This document shows, in pieces, positions 1 to 5,632 of a DNA stretch of 7,117 nucleotides. The notes beneath the pieces were generated by a model. It worked only from the letters and a program-made list of their open reading frames with translations, had not been told where the DNA came from and did not search any database. This stretch comes from Solirubrobacterales bacterium (GTDB lineage Bacteria > Actinomycetota > Thermoleophilia > Solirubrobacterales > Solirubrobacteraceae), in contig JACDAP010000059.1 of assembly GCA_013695395.1 (NCBI GenBank), positions 1-7,117 of the forward strand. The letters are read 5' to 3'. The translations under genes and the position numbers were made by a program. Every line of letters begins with the position of its first letter. Position 1 is the stretch's first letter.

Positions 1-189
1 ACGCTCACCTTCCGCGCGCTCGGCGACGGCCGCTTCGGCGACCGGCAGACGGGCAGCACCTGGGACATCACAGGGCGCGCGGTCTCCGGCAAGCTCGCCG
101 GGGAGCGGCTCGAGCGCCTCGAGCAGGACCAGTCGCTCTGGTTCGCGGTCGCGGCGTTCCTGCCGGACGCAAAGGTGCTCGAGCGGTGA
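1..189 (+). CDS. DUF3179 domain-containing protein, C-terminal fragment
   Basis: Frame 1 is open from the window edge to a TGA at 187-189, giving 62 residues, so only the C-terminus is visible. It contains TGSTWDITGRAVSGKLAGER, then LERL, a Trp-Phe pair and AAFLPDAKVLER. This matches the end of DUF3179 proteins as I know them: a GSxW motif, a G-A-x-x-G-x-LAG motif, then a W-x-A-x-x-A-F-x-PD-x-x-V ending. The family has no established biochemical role, and many members are exported or lipoproteins; any signal peptide would lie outside this window. The next gene starts about 56 bases downstream on the same strand, so cotranscription is possible, but nothing links the functions. The family call rests on this short tail only. 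Confidence 0.72.
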   Translation, partial: TLTFRALGDGRFGDRQTGSTWDITGRAVSGKLAGERLERLEQDQSLWFAVAAFLPDAKVLER

Positions 190-245
190 ATCTCAAGACG
201 ACGTGAAGGAACCGGGCCGGGCACCGTCGAAACAACCGCGTGCCC

Positions 246-1142
246 ATGAAGAGGACTCACGACACCGCCCTTGCCATCGCGCCGCCGCCCCACGAGGCGC
301 ACGGCCACCAGACCCTGAGCGCGTACATACAAGCGCGGTTCGAGGAGTTCTCCCGCTCGCAGAAGGACGTGGCCCAGTACATCGTCGACCACCTCGACGA
401 AGTGGCCTTCCAGACCGCCGAGGAGCTCGCGCGACGCGCCAACACCTCGAGCTCCACGGTCGTCCGCTTTTCGCAGGCGCTCGGCTTCGAGGGCTTCCCC
501 GAGCTCCAGGGGTCGGCCCGCGAGGAGTACCGGCGCCGCCACGAGCGCACCGGGGGCGACCACCGCGCAGCGGCGATCGTCGAACCGCTCTTCTCGCTTG
601 ACCAGAGCGAGTTCGAGACGGCGATCGCGGCCGACCACCTGAACGTCGAGGAGACCGCCCGCAAGGCGTCGCGGACCGACATCGAGGCGGTCATCGAGTT
701 GATCGCCTCCTCGGAGAAGGTCCTCATCGCGGGGACCGACCAGATGGCGTTCTTCGGCTCCTACCTGCGCCACCTGCTGATGCTCCTCGACCTGCGCGCC
801 GAGACCGTGGCGAGCCCGTCGCAGGAGACGCTCGCGCGCCTCGGCCGCGTCGACGAGAACACGCTGGTGATCGGCCTCTCCGCCGGCCGGCCGCACCCGC
901 TCGTCGTCCGCGCGATGAAGCTCGCGCGCCACCGCAAGGCGAAGACGGTGGCGATCACCGACGCGACGCTCTCCGAGGTCGCCAAGCTCGCGAGCGTGAA
1001 GCTCTACTACTCGTCGAACTCCCCGGCCTACGTGCGCTCGCACACCGCGCTGCTCTCGATGATCCAGGCCCTGGCCTACGGGGTCTACGCCCGGGACGCC
1101 GAGCAGTACGCGGACCGCATCAAGGCGTTCCGCCTCAAGTAA
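246..1142 (+). CDS. MurR/RpiR family transcriptional regulator (HTH + SIS)
   Basis: 298 residues, the usual length for RpiR-type regulators. Residues about 24-98 form the N-terminal helix-turn-helix domain. It has the family pattern of a 'S-x-x-x-K-x-V-A-x-Y-I' helix, then [20 protein letters not shown] and [10 protein letters not shown]. Residues about 147-285 form a SIS (sugar isomerase) fold, the usual ligand-sensing domain. The SIS binding loops are atypical: the normal Gly-x-Gly-x-Ser loop reads GTDQM (163-167), and the normal Ser-x-Ser-Gly-x-Thr loop reads LSAGRPHP (211-218). The ligand may therefore differ from a simple sugar phosphate. A GTG at 240 is in frame and would add two residues; I prefer the ATG at 246, although neither has a clear ribosome binding site. 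The upstream in-frame stop is at 204-206. pdxS follows 122 bases downstream on the same strand, across a repeat-bearing gap. The family is near certain; the target and effector are unknown. Confidence 0.93.
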   Translation: MKRTHDTALAIAPPPHEAHGHQTLSAYIQARFEEFSRSQKDVAQYIVDHLDEVAFQTAEELARRANTSSSTVVRFSQALGFEGFPELQGSAREEYRRRHERTGGDHRAAAIVEPLFSLDQSEFETAIAADHLNVEETARKASRTDIEAVIELIASSEKVLIAGTDQMAFFGSYLRHLLMLLDLRAETVASPSQETLARLGRVDENTLVIGLSAGRPHPLVVRAMKLARHRKAKTVAITDATLSEVAKLASVKLYYSSNSPAYVRSHTALLSMIQALAYGVYARDAEQYADRIKAFRLK

Positions 1143-1146
1143 CGTC

Positions 1147-1217
1147 GTCAGTCGAAACGCGCGGGGGAGCTTGCGACCCCGCGGGTGGTCAGTCGAAACG
1201 CGCGGGGGAGCTTGCGA
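1147..1217 (+). repeat. Two perfect 30-base direct repeats, 41-base period
   Basis: Positions 1147-1176 and 1188-1217 are identical over 30 bases. Each begins GTCAGTCGAAACGCGCG and ends GGGGGAGCTTGCGA. They are separated by an 11-base spacer (1177-1187), and both flanking bases mismatch, so the unit is sharply bounded. The 41-base period is close to four helical turns. The element fills most of the gap between the regulator gene and pdxS. It could be an operator array, a dispersed intergenic repeat of the REP type, or a tandem duplication. With two copies and an 11-base spacer it is not a CRISPR array. Confidence 0.9.
1160..1183 (+). terminator. GC-rich hairpin downstream of the regulator gene
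   Basis: CGCGGGG (1160-1166) is perfectly complementary to CCCCGCG (1177-1183), giving a 7-bp all-GC stem with a 10-base loop. It begins 17 bases after the regulator's stop codon. No T-run follows, so it is not a canonical intrinsic terminator, though U-less hairpins are often proposed for actinobacteria. The same CCCCGCG can instead pair with the second CGCGGGG at 1201-1207 (loop of 17 bases), so two mutually exclusive hairpins are possible. The pairing is seen directly; the terminator role is inferred. Confidence 0.4.
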
Positions 1218-1255
1218 GCCGCAGTCCTCATCCATTCCGTCGAACAGGTCGTAGC

Positions 1256-1261
1256 TACGAT
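1256..1261 (+). promoter_or_regulatory. Possible -10 element for pdxS
   Basis: TACGAT fits the actinobacterial TAnnnT -10 pattern. It lies 3 bases before the ATG at 1265 and 9 bases before the in-frame ATG at 1271. No convincing -35 element is seen. A start site just downstream would give a leaderless or nearly leaderless pdxS mRNA, which agrees with the lack of a Shine-Dalgarno sequence there. This is a weak call based on one hexamer. Confidence 0.25.
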
Positions 1262-1264
1262 GCG

Positions 1265-2155
1265 ATGACGATGCGAGACGAAGCCACATTCGGGGTGAAG
1301 GCCGGCCTGGCCGAGATGCTGAAGGGCGGGGTGATCATGGACGTGGTCGATCCCGAGCAGGCCCGGATCGCCGAGGACGCCGGTGCGGTCGCCGTCATGG
1401 CGCTCGAGCGCGTCCCCTCCGACATCCGGCGCGACGGCGGTGTGGCCCGCATGAGCGACCCCGAGATGATCAAGGGGATCCAGGCCGAGGTCTCGATCCC
1501 GGTCATGGCCAAGGCGCGCATCGGGCACTTCGTCGAGGCGCAGGTGCTCGAGGCGCTTCAGGTCGACTTCATCGACGAGTCCGAGGTCCTCACCCCGGCC
1601 GACGAGGCCCACCACATCGACAAGTGGGCGTTCAAGATCCCGTTCGTCTGCGGTGCCACGAACCTGGGCGAGGCGCTGCGGCGCATCGGCGAGGGCGCCG
1701 CGCTGATCCGCTCAAAGGGCGAGGCCGGCACCGGTGACGTCGTCGAGGCCGTTCGCCACATGCGTTCGATCCGCGGCGAGATCCGCCGCCTGACGCTGAT
1801 GGACGATGCGGAGGTCGCCACGCACGCCAAGGATCTGCAGGCGCCGCTGTCGCTCGTGCGGGCGGTCGCCCGGGACGGGAAGCTGCCCGTGCCGCTCTTC
1901 TCCGCTGGCGGCATCGCGACCCCCGCGGACGCCGCGCTGATGATGCAGCTCGGGGCCCAGACGGTCTTCGTGGGCTCAGGGATCTTCAAGTCCTCCGATC
2001 CGGCGGCCCGCGCGGCCGCGGTGGTCGAGGCGACGCGGAACTTCGCCGACCCCGAGCGGGTCGCGGCCGCGATGGAGGGCCTCGGCGCGGCCATGGACTC
2101 GCTCGAGGCGCGCAAGCTCGAGCCCGAGCAGGTGCTGTCGGCCCGCGGGTGGTAG
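1265..2155 (+). CDS. pdxS: Pyridoxal 5'-phosphate synthase lyase subunit PdxS
   Basis: 296 residues, full length for PdxS (Pdx1/SNZ), a cytosolic (beta/alpha)8 barrel. It condenses ribose 5-phosphate (or ribulose 5-phosphate), glyceraldehyde 3-phosphate and ammonia from PdxT into PLP. The family signature is intact: [14 protein letters not shown] (15-28), MALERVP (45-51), [12 protein letters not shown] (78-89), [20 protein letters not shown] (102-121), [12 protein letters not shown] (129-140) and [10 protein letters not shown] (148-157). Asp26, Lys83 and Lys151 correspond to Asp24, Lys81 and Lys149 of the Bacillus subtilis enzyme, the residues that carry the covalent intermediates. The [20 protein letters not shown] region near the C-terminus forms the phosphate site. 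The ATG at 1265 or the ATG at 1271 could be the start; neither has a clear ribosome binding site. The gene overlaps pdxT by 7 bases, consistent with translational coupling of an equimolar complex. Confidence 0.98.
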   Translation: MTMRDEATFGVKAGLAEMLKGGVIMDVVDPEQARIAEDAGAVAVMALERVPSDIRRDGGVARMSDPEMIKGIQAEVSIPVMAKARIGHFVEAQVLEALQVDFIDESEVLTPADEAHHIDKWAFKIPFVCGATNLGEALRRIGEGAALIRSKGEAGTGDVVEAVRHMRSIRGEIRRLTLMDDAEVATHAKDLQAPLSLVRAVARDGKLPVPLFSAGGIATPADAALMMQLGAQTVFVGSGIFKSSDPAARAAAVVEATRNFADPERVAAAMEGLGAAMDSLEARKLEPEQVLSARGW

Positions 2156-2718
2156 CCGGCCCGCTGGTCGGCGTCCTGGCGCTCCAAGGCGCCTTCGCTG
2201 CGCACCGGCGCGTCATGGAGGAGCTCGGCGCGCGGACGCGTGAGGTGCGGGTGGTGGCCGATCTGGAAGGGGTCGACGGTCTCGTCCTGCCGGGCGGGGA
2301 GTCGACCACGATGAGCCTGGCCGTCGAGCGGGAGGGGCTGGCGGAGCCGATCCGCGCGCTGGCCGCGCGGGGCGCCCCGCTCCTCGGGACGTGTGCGGGG
2401 CTGATCATGCTCGACCGTGAGCACCTCGGCGTGATGGATATCCTCGCTCGGCGCAACGCGTTCGGCCGGCAGGTGCGCTCCTTCGAGGCCGACCTCGAGT
2501 TCCTCGACCTCGAGGGCGGGCCGGTCCACGCGGTCTTCATCCGGGCGCCGTGGATCGCCGAGCACGGTCCCGGCGTCGAGCTGCTGGCCTCGGTCGACGG
2601 GCATCCGGTCGCGGCCCGCGCCGGGAACGTGACGGTGCTGAGCTTCCATCCCGAGCTCGGGACGGACACGCGGCTCCACGAGCGCTTCCTCGCGGACGTA
2701 CGCGCCTTCACCGGCTGA
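2149..2718 (+). CDS. pdxT: Pyridoxal 5'-phosphate synthase glutaminase subunit PdxT
   Basis: 189 residues, the normal length for PdxT (Pdx2/SNO), a class I (triad) glutamine amidotransferase. It hydrolyses glutamine and channels the ammonia to PdxS. Family motifs are present in order: [12 protein letters not shown] (8-19), LPGGESTT (47-54), the nucleophile elbow GTCAGLIML with Cys82, [13 protein letters not shown] (101-113), and SFHPEL with His167 and Glu169. Cys82, His167 and Glu169 form the expected catalytic triad. The segment just after the nucleophile is slightly shorter than in many homologues. The start is a GTG at 2149 inside the last codons of pdxS, and the 7-base overlap argues for coupled translation. 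The stop codon is part of a perfect hairpin shared with the convergent hydrolase gene. Confidence 0.97.
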   Translation: MVAGPLVGVLALQGAFAAHRRVMEELGARTREVRVVADLEGVDGLVLPGGESTTMSLAVEREGLAEPIRALAARGAPLLGTCAGLIMLDREHLGVMDILARRNAFGRQVRSFEADLEFLDLEGGPVHAVFIRAPWIAEHGPGVELLASVDGHPVAARAGNVTVLSFHPELGTDTRLHERFLADVRAFTG

Positions 2719-2730
2719 GCGAGGCTCAGC
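2714..2730. terminator. Hairpin containing both convergent stop codons
   Basis: GCTGAGC (2714-2720) and GCTCAGC (2724-2730) form a perfect 7-bp stem with a 3-base loop, GAG. The left arm contains the TGA of pdxT (2716-2718). The right arm contains the TGA of the opposite-strand hydrolase gene (2726-2728). One symmetrical structure could therefore act as a bidirectional terminator for the two convergent genes, which are only 7 bases apart. No T-run follows on either strand, so canonical intrinsic termination is not shown. The pairing is direct observation; the function is inferred. Confidence 0.5.
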
Positions 2731-3934
2731 GGCGAGCCCGCGTGGTCGCCTTCGCCTTCGGCTTGGCGATGCGGAAGCGGAGCGCGGCGGGGCGACCCGA
2801 GGCCCCACCGGCGGTCGGCGTCACGGTGATCTTGTAGGCGCCGACCCGGCGGCCGAGCACCTTGCGCGGGATGCTCACGATGTGGCGCCCGGCGGCGAGC
2901 GTGCGCTCGGTGATCGACTTCGCCGCGCCGTACCGCTTGTCGGCGACGCGACGGTTGAGGGTCAGGCGCACCGTGGCCGCACGGTCGAGGGTGAAGGAGA
3001 ACCGCGGCGGCGGGCCGACGCGGCGGGCGACCCGGCGCTGGCGCAGCGCGCCCGCCACCGGCGCAGCGACGACCGGACGGGGGCGGCTCAGAACGGCGAT
3101 CACGTTCTTGGCGGCATCGGCCTCGCCACGGACGTTCGGGTGCACCGGGAACGCCGGCTCGGTGGGGACGAGGCCCTCGTACCAGCGGGTGGGGGGCAGC
3201 TGGCAGACGTCGTGGCCCTGGGAACTCGTGTAGATGTCGACGAACTCCGCGTCGTTCACGCCGGCGACCTCGGCCATCATCGCGTTGATGCGGATGAGCA
3301 GTTCGTTCAGGTAGGCGAGGTCGTCCGGGCTCGCGGGGACGACGGGGTAGCAGCCGCGTCCGTCGATCGGTGCCGCGGCCGGGTAGCCGACCAGCGCGAC
3401 CCGTGCCTTGGGGGCGCGGGCGTGCACGCCCTGGAGGACCGCCGCGATCTTGGGCCGGGCTTCCTCGATCTTCGCGGCGACCCGGTCCACGCCGCCCGCG
3501 TTGTAGAAGTCCCGGCAGGCCGTGCCGGTGGGGGCGGTCGTGCCGAGCTGGATGCACTTGATGGCCACGCCGACCAGGCCCGCGTCGTTGCCGCCGATGC
3601 CGACGGTGACGATGTCCGCGTCAGCGCTCACCCCGTTGAACTGCGGTGGGTTGGTGCCCCCGAGCGGGAGCGGGCCCTGCGGGTTCTCCATGTGCTCGGT
3701 GGTCGCGCTCGAGCAGCTCACGTCGCGCAGGGTCAATCCGAGGGAGCGGGCGGTGAGCGACGGGTAGTTGTTGTCCGACCGGGCGCAGTCGATCGGGGTG
3801 CCGACCTGGTTGAGGATCAGCGGGCCCGCCGTGTACGAGTCGCCGAGGGCGACGTAGAGCGGCGCGGCCTGGGCGGGGGCGGGGAGTGCGGCTGCGACGA
3901 GCGTGGAGAGCAGGGCGAGGCGCAGGAACGGCAT
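2726..3934 (-). CDS. Secreted SGNH/GDSL hydrolase (esterase/lipase-like) with C-terminal beta domain
   Basis: 402 residues from the ATG at 3934. Residues 1-23 are a Sec signal peptide: one Arg, a Leu/Ala-rich core, and a likely cleavage after the second Ala of APAQA-A. The catalytic region (about 24-283) has block I ALGDSYTAG with nucleophile Ser33, block III GIGGND with Asn116, and a late PVHPN block with His265. Six cysteines (50, 74, 127, 140, 195, 244) fit the three-disulfide arrangement of Streptomyces extracellular SGNH esterases and phospholipases. After a basic, Pro-rich linker (284-311) comes an approximately 80-residue beta-rich domain starting FSFTLDRAATVRLTLNRR, then a Lys/Arg tail. 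It probably acts outside the cell on ester bonds; the substrate is unknown. An in-frame ATG at 3994 would bury the signal peptide behind 20 unlikely residues, so I reject it. Confidence 0.92.
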   Translation of the reverse strand: MPFLRLALLSTLVAAALPAPAQAAPLYVALGDSYTAGPLILNQVGTPIDCARSDNNYPSLTARSLGLTLRDVSCSSATTEHMENPQGPLPLGGTNPPQFNGVSADADIVTVGIGGNDAGLVGVAIKCIQLGTTAPTGTACRDFYNAGGVDRVAAKIEEARPKIAAVLQGVHARAPKARVALVGYPAAAPIDGRGCYPVVPASPDDLAYLNELLIRINAMMAEVAGVNDAEFVDIYTSSQGHDVCQLPPTRWYEGLVPTEPAFPVHPNVRGEADAAKNVIAVLSRPRPVVAAPVAGALRQRRVARRVGPPPRFSFTLDRAATVRLTLNRRVADKRYGAAKSITERTLAAGRHIVSIPRKVLGRRVGAYKITVTPTAGGASGRPAALRFRIAKPKAKATTRARR

Positions 3935-3940
3935 CGGTGG

Positions 3941-3946
3941 ATCATG
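3941..3946 (-). promoter_or_regulatory. Possible -10 element for the SGNH hydrolase gene
   Basis: On the - strand CATGAT (4 of 6 matches to TATAAT) lies exactly 6 bases before the ATG at 3934, and no Shine-Dalgarno sequence is present. That spacing would place the transcript start at or next to the start codon, giving a leaderless mRNA. No -35 element is evident. It also supports 3934 rather than 3994 as the start. This is a weak, motif-only call. Confidence 0.25.
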
Positions 3947-4011
3947 CCGCAGAGGTGACGGAGGTGTCGCACTTGACGGCGGAAGGCCGTGCACCTGCCG
4001 CAGCGCTCGAG

Positions 4012-4043
4012 CTTCGTTTCGCTGAGCGAACAGTTCCTCGAAG
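4012..4043. repeat. Nested inverted repeat with a 13-base palindrome
   Basis: TTCGCT-G-AGCGAA (4018-4030) is a perfect 6-bp inverted repeat around one central base. An outer CTTCG (4012-4016) pairs with CGAAG (4039-4043). It lies in the 130-base gap between the end of the P5C dehydrogenase gene (stop at 4065-4067) and the start of the hydrolase gene (3934). It starts about 22 bases downstream of the dehydrogenase stop, so it could be a weak terminator or a regulator-binding palindrome for the hydrolase gene. On the - strand part of it (4025-4015) reads TCAGCGAAACG, resembling TCAGTCGAAACG in the repeats at 1147 and 1188. A smaller hairpin, ACGGC/GCCGT, is at 3976-3990. Confidence 0.45.
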
Positions 4044-4064
4044 GCGTCAACGTTCGGCGGGCCG

Positions 4065-5632
4065 TCAGATGACCAGCCCGTGCCGCACCGTGTTCTCGGT
4101 GAGCACGTGCGGCTCGACGAAGTGCAGCAGGTAGTCGGGGCCGCCCGCCTTCGTGCCGGTGCCGCTGAGCCGGTTCCCGCCGAACGGCTGGCGACCGACC
4201 ATCGCGCCGGTGATCGAGCGGTTGACGTAGAGGTTGCCGACGGGCGAGCGGTTCACCACGTGCTCGACGGTCCGCGGGTTCCGGGCGTAGAGGCCACCGG
4301 TCAGGGCGAACGGGAGCGCATCGACCCGGTCGCAGCCCTCGTCGACGCTCGCGATGCGCTCGATCGTGAGCAGCGGCCCGAAGACCTCCTCACGCAGCAC
4401 CGGCGCGTCGGCGGGCAGCCCCGTCACGACCGTCGGCGGGCAGAACCATCCGGCCTCCGTGACGCCTTCCTCGCGGCAGGCGACAAGCGTTCCGGCGCGG
4501 CGGGCGTTCTCGGCGTAGCCACGGATCCGCTCGCGCGCCGCCGCCTCGATGACCGGCCCGACGTCGATGCCGAACCGCTCCGGGGCACCGACCTGAAGCG
4601 TGTCGACCGCGCCCGCGATGCGCTCGAGCAGCGTGTCGGCGACCTGTTCGTGGACGAGCACGCGGGAGGCCGCCGAGCACTTCTGCCCCGCGTAGGCGAA
4701 GGCGCTCTGCACGATGCCGGGGACCGCGTCGTCGAGGTCTGCGTCACCGTCGACGATCACGCAGTTCTTGCCGCCCATCTCGGCGACCACGCGCTTGAGG
4801 TGGCGGGCGCCGGGAGGGGTCTCGGCTGCCGCCCGGATGATGTCGAGCCCGACCGGTCCGGAGCCGGTGAAGGCGATGGTGTGGACGCCCGGGTGGCGGA
4901 CGAGGGCGGCACCGATGTCGCCCTCGCCGGGCAGGAAGCCGATCGCCTCGCCCGGGACGCCGCCGGCCCGGAGCGCCTCCACGACCATCGCGGCGCAGCC
5001 CGGGGCCTGTTCGGCCGGCTTGAGCACCACCGCGTTCCCCGTCGCGAGGCCGGCGGCGACCATGCCGAGCGGGATCGCCAGCGGGAAGTTCCACGGCGCG
5101 ATCACGGCGACCACGCCACGGGCGCGGTAGCGGAGCTCGTTGCGCTCCCCGGGGACGAGGAAGAGCGAGCCGCCACGGTCCAGGGCGACGGCGCCGCGGG
5201 CGTAGTACTCGAGGAAGTCGATCGCTTCACAGACGTCGGCGTCGGCCTCGCCCCAGGGCTTGCCCGCCTCGCGGACGGCCAGCGCGGCGACCTCGTGGCG
5301 CACTCCCGCAGCCAGGCGGCGGCTCGGACGAGCGCCGCCGCCCGATCGGCGACGGGGACCCGGGACCAGGTCCGGTGGCCGCGTGCGGCGGCCTCCATCG
5401 CAGCGTCAACGTCGGCCGCGGTCGCAGTGGCGCCGATCGCGACCACCCGGTCGCTCTTCGCCGGGTCGGTCGAGAGGACGTCGTCCGCGTCGCGGCGGTC
5501 CTCCCCGATCCACACCGGGCCCCGGACGGGCAGCCGCGCGTCGAGCCGGGCCAGACCGTCGAGGAGCGCCTCCCGGTGGGCGGCACGGCGCAGCTCGAGG
5601 ACCGGCTCGTTCGCGAACGTCGGCAGGCTCAT
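4065..5632 (-). pseudogene. pruA: L-glutamate gamma-semialdehyde (P5C) dehydrogenase, frameshifted
   Basis: The NAD-dependent aldehyde dehydrogenase of proline catabolism, oxidising glutamate semialdehyde/P5C to glutamate. The first 110 residues (ATG at 5632, ending AAAWLRE) are in one frame. The remainder (about 412 residues, from RHEVAALAVREAGKPW to the stop at 4065) continues in the -1 frame from about 5303. One inserted base there would join them into about 522 residues, the normal length. In the joined numbering, APWNFPLA carries Asn182, EMGGKN Glu285 and AGQKCSAASR the catalytic Cys319. EVFGP (about 415-419) is intact. VGRQPFGG and SGTGTKAGGPDYL near the end are diagnostic of P5C dehydrogenases rather than general ALDHs. 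The start overlaps the proline dehydrogenase stop by ATGA. As read, only an early-stopped N-terminal product or an N-truncated protein from the GTG at 5303 would form. A sequencing or assembly error is a real alternative; the enzyme family is certain. Confidence 0.9.
5300..5308 (-). other. Frameshift site in the P5C dehydrogenase gene
   Basis: On the - strand the sequence reads CTG CGG GAG TGC GCC ACG in the upstream frame. The downstream, clearly homologous frame reads GTG CGC CAC GAG, starting on the last G of GAG (5303). Adding one base (for example a second G, giving GAG GTG CGC) restores WLREVRHEVAAL, which is what the family has here. The shift is therefore -1 and localises to within a few bases of 5303. 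No X-XXY-YYZ slippery heptamer is present, so a mutation or base-calling error is likelier than programmed frameshifting. Confidence 0.85.

Noticed and set aside
203..601. 132-codon open frame overlapping the regulator start
   Set aside because: It is an Arg/Pro-rich frame overlapping the helix-turn-helix coding region. A GTG start exists, but there is no recognisable domain.
1147..1217. CRISPR array
   Set aside because: There are only two repeat copies with an 11-base spacer, far too short for a CRISPR spacer, and no cas genes nearby.
1148..1615. Long open frames antisense to pdxS
   Set aside because: Asp/His/Arg-skewed translations with no motif. They are shadow frames of the strongly conserved pdxS in high-GC DNA.
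2882..3958. 358-codon open frame antisense to the SGNH hydrolase
   Set aside because: Its composition is typical of a complementary-strand shadow, while the - strand has a signal peptide, catalytic blocks and six paired cysteines.
3935..3994. Longer hydrolase start at the ATG at 3994
   Set aside because: It would place 20 Pro/Ser-rich residues before an otherwise standard signal peptide starting at 3934.
5295..5315. Programmed -1 ribosomal frameshifting in the P5C dehydrogenase gene
   Set aside because: No slippery heptamer, no obvious downstream pseudoknot, and no known frameshifting in this family. A mutation or sequencing error is simpler.
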